Shown here: piece by piece, positions 26,415-33,125 of the stretch | How the letters are laid out: each line of letters starts with the position of its first letter | How positions within the stretch are numbered: the first letter of the stretch is position 1 | Notes under the pieces: model-generated | The model's input: only the letters and a program-made list of their open reading frames with translations | What the model was told of the DNA's origin: nothing | Databases searched by the model: none | Position numbers and translations under genes: made by a program | Origin: Paracidovorax valerianellae | Lineage (GTDB): Bacteria > Pseudomonadota > Gammaproteobacteria > Burkholderiales > Burkholderiaceae_C | Length of the DNA stretch: 62,021 nucleotides | Assembly (NCBI RefSeq): GCF_900102625.1 | Contig: NZ_FMZC01000023.1 | Span: 1 to 62,021, forward strand | Reading direction: 5' to 3'

Positions 26415-26843
26415 ATGCAGACCATGAAACAATCGCCTGACATGAAGCAGCAGTTCGCTCAAACACTGCGACAGGCGATGGAAAACGCTGGCTATGCGGC
26501 CAAGCCCGCCGTGCTACAGCGCGAGTTCAACAGCCGACACCCGGCCGAAAAGCCCATCACGCTGCATGGCGTGCGCCGCTGGTTGATGGGAGAGACCATT
26601 CCCAGCTATCCCAAGCTGCAGGTGCTATCCGATTGGCTGGGGGTGCCTGTCCACGACCTTATGCACGGCACAACCGTCCCTTCAGGCAGGCCGACGAAAA
26701 CGCCCAATCCTTCTCGGCCCATGGGTTATGAAGACCGGCAGGTAGTCGAGGCGTTTCTCAAGTTGCCCGCTGCACCACGTCGCATCGCGCGGGATGTGAT
26801 ACTTGCCATCGCCCGTGCGGATGAGGTCGGCAGATCTATGTGA
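26415..26843 (+). CDS. XRE-type HTH transcriptional regulator
   Basis: The 142-residue protein has an HTH region at about 10-75 (FAQTLRQAMENAGYAAKPAVL, then ITLHGVRRWLMGETIPSYPK). It shows the pattern of phage- and ICE-type regulators that read a DNA operator and a partner protein (LSDWLGVPVHDLMHG). It is divergent from the relaxase operon across 134 bases and may control both. An AAGGGA precedes the start. Confidence 0.8.
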   Translation: MQTMKQSPDMKQQFAQTLRQAMENAGYAAKPAVLQREFNSRHPAEKPITLHGVRRWLMGETIPSYPKLQVLSDWLGVPVHDLMHGTTVPSGRPTKTPNPSRPMGYEDRQVVEAFLKLPAAPRRIARDVILAIARADEVGRSM

Positions 26844-26882
26844 TCGCGTGGGTTCGATCAACCAAAAAAAGGGGAGTTTCTT

Positions 26883-27149
26883 ATGAGATTGAATCGTCTG
26901 GATCTGGCGGGCTTGGTTGGGGGAGCGATGCGTCCTGGGGCCGACATCGGTCCCGCGGACGTGCAATCGGAGGGCAGTTACCGACGTGGCTACCAGCAAG
27001 CCATCGCCGAGGTGGCCGCGCAATTGCGCGCCGACCAACCCGTGACCCCTGAACTGCTGGATGCCTGGGTGGAAGGCGTCGGCATGCAGTGGCGGCATGG
27101 CAGCCCCCTCGACCGAAAGATTCTTGCGCCGGCACTGGTCGAGACTTGA
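26883..27149 (+). CDS. ICE cargo protein of unknown function (88 residues)
   Basis: A clear Shine-Dalgarno (AAAGGGGAG) precedes the ATG. The protein has an RRGYQQAIAEVAAQLR helix and a Trp-containing C-terminal part, without membrane segments. It follows the HTH gene by 40 bases and may be in the same transcript. Not recognised. Confidence 0.6.
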   Translation: MRLNRLDLAGLVGGAMRPGADIGPADVQSEGSYRRGYQQAIAEVAAQLRADQPVTPELLDAWVEGVGMQWRHGSPLDRKILAPALVET

Positions 27150-27214
27150 AATGTGATGCCGCCGAAAGGCGGTGTCGATATACTGGTATTTCATACAGCT
27201 TTTTGGGGAGCGCC

Positions 27215-27568
27215 ATGAATGCCATCGAGACCCGATACACCGTTGCCCTGCGCGACTGCCCTAGCCTTTCCGCGAGCGAGCGCATTGCGGCCGAGGCCGC
27301 CTACGCTCGCTCCCTGGAGCGCCTGCTCGGAGGGCCGGAGTGCATCGTGGAAACCCTCGCATCCGTGCAGCGCATTCAGGAGCAGGAACGCGATCGCCTG
27401 GATGCGGGGACTGTGGGTGCATTGGCTCTCGCCTCGGCGAGCAACGGGCGTGGAGACGATCCAGATTGCTCCAGGTCGGGAGCGTTGATCTTGAGTTGTT
27501 GGGGAGTAAACTGGCGGCATGGAACTGGAAATCTACGAAGCCCTCACTGCTGTCAATGTCCCAGCTGA
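27215..27568 (+). CDS. ICE cargo protein of unknown function (117 residues)
   Basis: The ATG at 27215 follows GGGGAG. The first 80 residues (RYTVALRDCPSLSASERIAA, then RSLERLLGGPECIVETL) look like a normal helical protein. The last 30 are Cys/Gly/Ser-rich and overlap the next gene's start. A late frameshift or a shorter native protein is possible. Confidence 0.5.
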   Translation: MNAIETRYTVALRDCPSLSASERIAAEAAYARSLERLLGGPECIVETLASVQRIQEQERDRLDAGTVGALALASASNGRGDDPDCSRSGALILSCWGVNWRHGTGNLRSPHCCQCPS

Positions 27569-27785
27569 CAAGGCGCGGGCAGTCGTCGATTCAATCAACA
27601 AGGAAATTGACAAGCGCTATTCCTTGCACGCCGCCCAGTTGGCGACCAGAGGAGACTTGCATGAGGCAAAAGGTGCCCTGGAAGTCAAGATAGCCCAGGC
27701 ACAGGCCGAAATCATCAAATGGTGCATTGGCTCCATGTTCGCTGCTGTGGGCCTCTTTGCCACGATCACCAAACTCTGGCACTGA
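27519..27785 (+). CDS. Coiled-coil membrane protein (DUF1640/CCDC90-like)
   Basis: The 88-residue protein begins with a helix (MELEIYEALTAVNVPADKA), then a coiled-coil region (about 20-65, TRGDLHEAKGALEVKIAQAQ), and ends in one membrane helix (GSMFAAVGLFATITKLW). This is the layout of small DUF1640/CCDC90 proteins often found on mobile elements. The function in bacteria is unknown. Its stop codon lies at the start of a repeated terminator segment. Confidence 0.75.
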   Translation: MELEIYEALTAVNVPADKARAVVDSINKEIDKRYSLHAAQLATRGDLHEAKGALEVKIAQAQAEIIKWCIGSMFAAVGLFATITKLWH

Positions 27786-27830
27786 ATCAAGTTACTCCAC
27801 CCCTTCGGCCCGCCTCGTGCGGGCTTTTTT
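27780..27830 (+). terminator. Intrinsic terminator, left copy of a direct repeat around the effector gene
   Basis: GCCCGC-CTCGT-GCGGGC (27808-27824) followed by six T. The 51-base segment starting CACTGA recurs nearly unchanged at 28835-28887 after the effector gene. Confidence 0.85.
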
Positions 27831-27878
27831 ACGTCTTTCAGCAGTAATGATTAGGAAAGCCAGATACAGCACCTCAGC

Positions 27879-27903
27879 TTCGCCTGGATGGTAGTTGCTT
27901 CGC
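27879..27903 (+). promoter_or_regulatory. Perfect PIP box (TTCGC-N15-TTCGC), HrpX/HrpB-type activator site
   Basis: TTCGC at 27879-27883, exactly 15 bases, then TTCGC at 27899-27903. It ends 64 bases before the effector ATG on the same strand. PIP boxes are bound by AraC-type activators (HrpX in Xanthomonas and Acidovorax, HrpB in Ralstonia, hrpII box) that switch on type III secretion genes in planta. No perfect -10 box could be confirmed downstream. Confidence 0.82.
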
Positions 27904-27967
27904 ATCCGTCATTGACGTGAGGTATGCCTCTTGCAAAACTGGCAGTCAACAAGCAAGGAGAGGTTGC

Positions 27968-28759
27968 ATGGGTTTGTGCTTTTCGACATCAAGCGGTAGT
28001 TCTAGCAGGCGTGGTTCCAATGTGGATTCCACAAGAAATTCGTCTGCAACGACCGATCGCAGCGCACAAGAGCGCACAGCGAGCCAAGCCGGCAGCCATT
28101 TGAGTGACCTAAGTCGCAGTCGATCTGGGCTGTCCAACGCCGAGACCGTAGCCTTCCAACGGCAACGGACGGCTGTATTGTCTTCGGCGCGGCGCTTGAC
28201 CCTATCCGAGGCGAAAGCTGCTGTGACCGATGTCCTGAAGTTGGTGCGGGATACCTACTACAGACCTAACCTGAAGTCGGGCAACAAAGTGCACGGTGAC
28301 GGCGGGCCCGAGGAAGCAGTCCGGCAGGAAAGAGCCACGCTTGAGGTCGAACGAATTCGTGCTCAAGCCGATCCACTCAAGGCCGCTATGGAAGGAGAAG
28401 CCCATCAGTGTCAGGAACTGGCGCTTCTGGCAATGCATCACCTGCAAGAGCGTGGACTGAACGCGCAGATTCTTGAACTCGGCGGAGATGACGAAGGTGT
28501 TGCCCATGACGTTGCCATCATTGGCCCCGCACCAAACCCCTTGCCTGCAGACATGAAAAACTGGCCTGCAGACGTGTATGTCTGCGATCCGTGGAGCAAC
28601 ATCGCATGCAGTGCAAAGGATTATCCCAAAGAGTTCACTAGCAAGATGAAGAAGTGGGAGGACGCGGGCAAACTGGTTGGCTATCAACCCAAAGGCTTTG
28701 TCTTGCCGACGGATCGGCAGTGGGTGAATGACGTGCTGCACGGAGAAAAGATGATCTAA
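27968..28759 (+). CDS. Putative type III effector with a papain/transglutaminase-like Cys-His-Asp triad
   Basis: The protein has 263 residues and a strong AAGGAG before the ATG. It begins MGLCFSTSSG: Gly2 with Ser6 fits N-myristoylation and Cys4 fits palmitoylation, a plasma-membrane address used by many plant-pathogen effectors. The first 60 residues are Ser/Arg-rich and unstructured, as type III secretion signals are. A possible catalytic set follows: Cys148 (EAHQCQELALLAMHHL), His180 (GVAHDVAIIG) and Asp207 (YVCDPWSN). The spacing suits a papain/transglutaminase-like fold. Base composition is lower in GC than the flanks. A PIP box lies upstream. I cannot name a known effector family. A toxin or unrelated hydrolase is the alternative. 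Confidence 0.77.
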   Translation: MGLCFSTSSGSSSRRGSNVDSTRNSSATTDRSAQERTASQAGSHLSDLSRSRSGLSNAETVAFQRQRTAVLSSARRLTLSEAKAAVTDVLKLVRDTYYRPNLKSGNKVHGDGGPEEAVRQERATLEVERIRAQADPLKAAMEGEAHQCQELALLAMHHLQERGLNAQILELGGDDEGVAHDVAIIGPAPNPLPADMKNWPADVYVCDPWSNIACSAKDYPKEFTSKMKKWEDAGKLVGYQPKGFVLPTDRQWVNDVLHGEKMI

Positions 28760-28834
28760 GTGCGTGGGCTGTCACAGACGACTTCGACATTGCGACCTCA
28801 TCTGACGATTTTCATGTCGCTCGCGGAGCCTGTA

Positions 28835-28887
28835 CACTGACCCAGGCTACTCCAGCAACCTTCGGCCCGCCTCGTGCGGGCTTTTTT
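28835..28887 (+). terminator. Intrinsic terminator, right copy of the direct repeat
   Basis: GCCCGC-CTCGT-GCGGGC (28865-28881) plus six T, ending the effector transcript. It is preceded by the same CACTGA...TACTCCA context as the copy at 27780-27830. Confidence 0.85.
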
Positions 28888-29053
28888 CTGCCCGCTGCGC
28901 CAGTTTGGTTGGCCAGAACCGGGGCAGGTTCTGACGGGGGGAAGAGCGGCATTCTTGCGTGGAAACGCTTGCCTCTGGATCAACTGGACGTTGCCCCATC
29001 AGCCGCCGATAGGCTGATTTACCTCTCCAGAAATGCTTGCTGCGCATTTTATT

Positions 29054-29085
29054 GTTGTATGTTGTATTGCAATACAACATACAAC
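29054..29085. repeat. Perfect 32-bp palindrome
   Basis: The centre is TTGTATTGCAATACAA at 29062-29077, and the symmetry extends without mismatch to GTTGTATG on the left and CATACAAC on the right. It is AT-rich in a GC-rich setting and lies in the long gap before the pilL-like gene, so it is probably a protein-binding site. A related half-site pair occurs at 61201-61217. Confidence 0.85.
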
Positions 29086-29613
29086 CAATACAGATTGGTA
29101 TTTGTCGCGGCGGTAGGGTTGTCCCCTTTCATCATCGACCTCCGAGCGCTGCCGGGCTTTGGCCTTGCAGCCTCGGGTGCTGCATGGCCTGTCGGGATCA
29201 TGGGCCGGCGCCCCGCCGCCGGCCCATGACTCCTCTCCCGTAAAAGCCCTTTTCCCCGTCCCTGTAGGCCCTTTCGTGCGTCCGACGATTTAGGAGGACG
29301 CACGCCCTTTGGATAGGCCCCTTGCGCCTGTAGGAAACCCTTTGCCCGTAGGCCCCCGCTCTCGGGGGGCGCCTTTCTCCTGCATGCGCCTTTCACCCAC
29401 ATTTTTTCACGGAATTCCGCTTTTTTTCTTGCGTACCACTAGTTGGAATGCTCGTCAAGCGTAAACCGTCTGCCACGTAGCGGAGGGTTTCGGCTTGAGG
29501 CCGCCACCTACAAAAAAGACACTGCCGGCCATTGGCGACGTTTCCCGGATGGGTGACGTTTTTGGCCCGCAGTCTCTCGGCTTGCGGGCGTTTTCTCTAC
29601 AGGTGGTGGATTC
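29086..29613. other. Long non-coding leader before the ICE transfer operon
   Basis: No gene was found. It contains a 9-bp perfect inverted repeat (CGTGCGTCC at 29275-29283, GGACGCACG at 29296-29304) and several copies of CCTGTAGG/CCCGTAGG and CCCTTT words at about 29248-29365. Short AT-rich tracts lie at 29400-29450. It may hold the operon promoter, and repeats of this kind can also mark oriT. Confidence 0.5.
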
Positions 29614-30246
29614 ATGGGGCAGGCGCACGCAAGGGCGGCAGGTGCAGCGGCACGGGCTGCGGTCATTGGCACGGCGATGGGGGTGCTGACGGGCTGGCTG
29701 GCAATGCCGGCATGGGCGCAGCAGGCCGTGGGCGATGGATCGGTGCGCATCGGCCGCTACAGCACGCAGCAGGCGGCGCCGGTGGCGAGCGCCAGCGACC
29801 CGCTCGCCGTCTTCGCCACCATCACCTTCCCGCGCCAGCAGGTGAGGACCGTGGGGGACGCCGTGCGCCATACGCTCCTACGCACGGGCTGGCAGCTGGT
29901 GGACGTCGCCGCGCTCTCGCCCGAGGCGGCTCGCTTTCTGGCGCTGCCGCTGCCCGAGTCGCAGCGCGTGCTGGGCCCCTACCGGGTGCAGGACATCCTG
30001 GATCTGTTGCTGGGCACCACCTGGCAGTGGCACCACGATCCGGTACAGCGGCGCCTGTGGTTCACCGTGACGCCTGCCTATGCGCAACTGACGCAGGCCG
30101 GCACTGCCACCGGCCAGGCTTCGCTCGCCACCACGCATCCCGTGCCCGAACGGGATGCTCAGTCGTTGCCGGGAACGCCGCTCGACGCTGCACGCAACAC
30201 CGCACCGACCACTGCGCAGGAGGCCCGCGATGCAGCAGCACGTTGA
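29614..30246 (+). CDS. pilL: PilL-like protein of PFGI-1-type ICE (N-terminal domain form)
   Basis: The 210-residue protein has an export signal (residues about 1-33, ending MPAWAQQ). The mature part matches the PilL N-terminal domain of ICE transfer regions: ITFPRQQVRTVGDAVRHTLLRTGWQL, then PYRVQDILDLLLGTTWQWHHD. It is taken as a periplasmic secretin-associated or mating-pore component. It is the first gene of a tightly packed operon, and the next start lies inside its last codons. Confidence 0.83.
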   Translation: MGQAHARAAGAAARAAVIGTAMGVLTGWLAMPAWAQQAVGDGSVRIGRYSTQQAAPVASASDPLAVFATITFPRQQVRTVGDAVRHTLLRTGWQLVDVAALSPEAARFLALPLPESQRVLGPYRVQDILDLLLGTTWQWHHDPVQRRLWFTVTPAYAQLTQAGTATGQASLATTHPVPERDAQSLPGTPLDAARNTAPTTAQEARDAAAR

Positions 30247-31249
30247 GCGCGACACGGCGCAAGAACCTGGCCAGCAGACCCACCGGGATCACGAGATCGA
30301 CCTCCTGCTAGACCACCAGGACGACGTGCATCGCCAAGACGGCCAGCCGATTGACGGTCAGGATGCCGCCCGTGCATGGCACCCCGACACCGCCGCGATG
30401 CCGCTGGCGGATGACCCGGCATCGGCTGTGGATACCGGTACGCGCTCGCGCCGGCCATTCGGCAAGGCAACGACATTGATCCTGGTCCTGCTGCTGGCCC
30501 TGATCGCCTGGATGGACTACAGCCGCTGGATACGCTCCGACGCCACGCTGGCGCCCGAGCCGGCTGCTCTGGCTCAACCGGCCGAGCCTTCGGCAACCGC
30601 TGATGCCGCCCAGGCCGATCCGGCTTCGGTTGCTTCCAACCCTGCGGACAGCCTTCCCACGGCGGCGCCGTCGCAGTCGGCATCGCCCTCCGTGGCGACC
30701 GCGAGCGCGGTTGCGCCCCAGGCCCTGCCGGAGCCGACACACCCGGAACTGCCCGCGATCGACGCTGCGCCAAAGGCTACCCGCACGCCTGAACCCGGCG
30801 CGGCTTCACTGGGCACAGTGGCAATCACCGGCGTCCAGGACCAGCGGCTGGAGCGGCTGGAGTCCCAGCTCGCTCGCATCGAAACGCTGCTGACGCAGCG
30901 CTCGCCAAGTCAAGCGGCTCCCGCAGTGCCTGCCGCGCCTGCGGCCAACGCCGTCGTGTCGGCCACCCGCCCCCAGGTCCGGCCTCGCGTTCCAGCCGCC
31001 AAGCCTGCCGCAGCGGTCAAGCCGGAAGAGCCAAAAATCGCTGGCCAACTGCTGTCCGTTGATCTCTGGGACGGGCGTCCTTCCATCGTCGTGGGCACCG
31101 GCGAGACCGCGGACCAGCGCGTGCGGGTGCTGCAACAGGGCGACTCCTACAACGGCATCACCCTCAAATCCATTGACGTGGCGCCGCGCCGCGCCACGTT
31201 CGACGTGGGCCAGGGCCGTCTGGTCCACCTGTCCGTGGAGGGCCAGTGA
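30230..31249 (+). CDS. ICE inner-membrane protein with an Ala/Pro-rich stalk and PilP-like C-terminus
   Basis: The 339-residue protein has a cytoplasmic, His/Asp-rich start, one membrane helix at about 82-100 (TTLILVLLLALIAWMDYS), a long Ala/Pro-rich stalk, a short coiled coil (LERLESQLARIETLLTQ) and a C-terminal globular part (about 270-339, GQLLSVDLWDGRPSIVVGTG). This bitopic layout is that of PilP/GspC-like connectors that reach across the periplasm. The start is ATG 30230 after GGAGG, overlapping pilL. Confidence 0.78.
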   Translation: MQQHVERDTAQEPGQQTHRDHEIDLLLDHQDDVHRQDGQPIDGQDAARAWHPDTAAMPLADDPASAVDTGTRSRRPFGKATTLILVLLLALIAWMDYSRWIRSDATLAPEPAALAQPAEPSATADAAQADPASVASNPADSLPTAAPSQSASPSVATASAVAPQALPEPTHPELPAIDAAPKATRTPEPGAASLGTVAITGVQDQRLERLESQLARIETLLTQRSPSQAAPAVPAAPAANAVVSATRPQVRPRVPAAKPAAAVKPEEPKIAGQLLSVDLWDGRPSIVVGTGETADQRVRVLQQGDSYNGITLKSIDVAPRRATFDVGQGRLVHLSVEGQ

Positions 31250-31250
31250 C

Positions 31251-31823
31251 ATGAAGCGGATGCACTCGCGGGCGGTACTCGCCTGCCTGATCGCTTTGGG
31301 TGGCTTGGTCAGCCTGGGCAGCGTTTGTCAGCCCACCTTCGCGCAGCCAAAGACCCAGCAGCAGCGCACGCAGGAGGTGACGAGCCAGCGAGGCGGCGCC
31401 GACCGTGCGGGCACGGTGCTGGACGAGAGCGACCAGCTCATCGCCTCCATCTGGGGCCTCTCTTCCGAAGAGATGCTGCGCGCCAAGGTCCTGCTACAGG
31501 GGCCGCGCAAGTCGTTCTCCGTGGAGAACCTCTCGCCCGTCGAGGCGCTGGGCATCCACGCCCGCAGCGATGCGGAGCGCCGCAAGTACGCCGAGATGTT
31601 CGCGCGCACCTTCCACGCGGATGTGGAGCGCTCGCTCGCCTGGAATGCCGCCTTCACGGAGGCCATGGCCCGGATGTATCCCAATGAGCCTGTCATGGAC
31701 TTCAGCGGCCAGGCCAAGGTGGCCGCGCCCATCGGCACGGCGGACGTGCTCAATGTGCCTCGCTCCCTGGTGGTCGATACCGCGCCAGGCGCCAGCGCAC
31801 CGAAAGCGGCAAAGGCCCGCTGA
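31251..31823 (+). CDS. ICE protein, TIGR03759 (PFL_4693) family
   Basis: The 190-residue exported protein has an N-terminal signal (about 1-31) and the family segments LIASIWGLSSEEMLRAKVLL and SPVEALGIHARSDAERRKYA. Its role in mating-pore formation is not known. Its TGA overlaps the next ATG (TGATG). Confidence 0.85.
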   Translation: MKRMHSRAVLACLIALGGLVSLGSVCQPTFAQPKTQQQRTQEVTSQRGGADRAGTVLDESDQLIASIWGLSSEEMLRAKVLLQGPRKSFSVENLSPVEALGIHARSDAERRKYAEMFARTFHADVERSLAWNAAFTEAMARMYPNEPVMDFSGQAKVAAPIGTADVLNVPRSLVVDTAPGASAPKAAKAR

Positions 31824-32581
31824 TGCAGACGATGCTGCCACGCCGATCCGTGGTGCTGGGTTTGCTGGCGGGCATGCCCGCTTGTGTCATGTGTGCAGAG
31901 CCCAACGGCCCATGGTTGCCCTACCGGCTCGAGGATGTGAAGCGGATCGAGCCGACAGGCGTGCAGATCTCGCGCACGCCGACCGCTGCGATGCGCCGCA
32001 TCGAACCCGTAGTACAGGACATGTTCTCCGCATCCATGGTGCAGAGTCACCCACCGAAGGCCTACGCGGTCACCGCAGTGCGCATGGGCGTCCCGCCCTG
32101 GCTGCTCTTCGGCGTCGCCCTGCAGGAATCCAAACTCAAGTTCGGCGAGCGCACCCTGCCCTACCCGTGGACGCTGTGCGTGCGTGGACAGGGACTGCGC
32201 TACGCCGACTACCCCGAGACGCTGGCCGCACTCAAGGGCTTCATCGCCCGCCGCGTGACCAACATCGACATCGGCGCGATGCAGGTCAACTGGCACTGGC
32301 ATGGCGACAAGCTCCAGCAGCCCGAGCGCGCCCTCGATCCCTATCCCAACCTCGCCGTGGGAGCGCAGATCCTGCGCGGGCATTTCGAGGCGGGCGGCAA
32401 CTGGCGCCGCGCCATCGCGCTCTATCACACGGGCTCGGACAACACCCACGAGACCCTCTCGCGCGGCGCGCGCTATGCCGATCAGGTGCTCCAGCGACTG
32501 GTGCGCATGGGCGTGCCCGTGTCTGCGCTGCTGCACAGCGTGCCGCGCCCATCTTCGGAGGCCTCGCGTGCACAGGCTTGA
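31823..32581 (+). CDS. Lytic transglycosylase (VirB1-like) of the ICE
   Basis: The 252-residue protein has a signal (MQTMLPRRSVVLGLLAGMPA) and an SLT domain. The catalytic Glu is in LLFGVALQESKLKFG (about 100-110), and the later motifs are NIDIGAMQVNW and YPNLAVGAQIL. It cuts peptidoglycan strands locally so that the conjugation apparatus can cross the wall. The next gene starts inside its end with a GTG. Confidence 0.9.
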   Translation: MQTMLPRRSVVLGLLAGMPACVMCAEPNGPWLPYRLEDVKRIEPTGVQISRTPTAAMRRIEPVVQDMFSASMVQSHPPKAYAVTAVRMGVPPWLLFGVALQESKLKFGERTLPYPWTLCVRGQGLRYADYPETLAALKGFIARRVTNIDIGAMQVNWHWHGDKLQQPERALDPYPNLAVGAQILRGHFEAGGNWRRAIALYHTGSDNTHETLSRGARYADQVLQRLVRMGVPVSALLHSVPRPSSEASRAQA

Positions 32582-33125
32582 TTCATTGGTCCTGGCTTGT
32601 GCCCTGATGTGGACTGCTGCTGCGAACGCCGGCCAGCCTGCACTGCAACAGATCCATGGCAGCGATGCCACCGTGCCAGTGGTTCCCTACCTGGCCGCGC
32701 TCGTGGGCGGCGAGGACCAAGAAGGCGTGATGCAGGGCGTGGCATTCCCGCTTCGCACCCAGCTGCGCCAGGGCGTTCTGACCGCCGAGGGAGTGGCCGT
32801 TTTCAACGCCCGCTGGATGACCCAACCCATCGTGGTGATGGGCACCGACTGGGCATCGCTGCAGTGGCTGCAACTGCACCAGGACCGTCTGCGTGGCCTT
32901 GGTGCCGCGGTGATCGTCGTCGCCGCCGACAGCGAGGACGAGTTCAAGGCGCTGCAGCGCGCCGCAGCCGGTGTGCCGGTTGCGCCCGCGCAGAGTCCAT
33001 GGCTGGAGTCCCGCATGCGGGCGGCCGGCGTTGCCATCTACCCCGTCCTCATCGACCTCGATGGCCGGGCGCGCCAGGTCATCTTCGACGGTGCCGAGGA
33101 CGATCTCGGGAAAGGCACGCCATGA
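32568..33125 (+). CDS. ICE protein, TIGR03765 (PFL_4695) family
   Basis: The protein is 185 residues from a GTG at 32568, which follows GGAGG at good spacing. It has an export signal (LVLACALMWTAAANA) and the family pattern TQPIVVMGTDWASLQWLQ and AAGVAIYPVLIDLDGR. Function unknown. The GTG overlaps the transglycosylase end, and the stop overlaps the traD start (ATGA). Confidence 0.85.
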   Translation: MHRLDSLVLACALMWTAAANAGQPALQQIHGSDATVPVVPYLAALVGGEDQEGVMQGVAFPLRTQLRQGVLTAEGVAVFNARWMTQPIVVMGTDWASLQWLQLHQDRLRGLGAAVIVVAADSEDEFKALQRAAAGVPVAPAQSPWLESRMRAAGVAIYPVLIDLDGRARQVIFDGAEDDLGKGTP

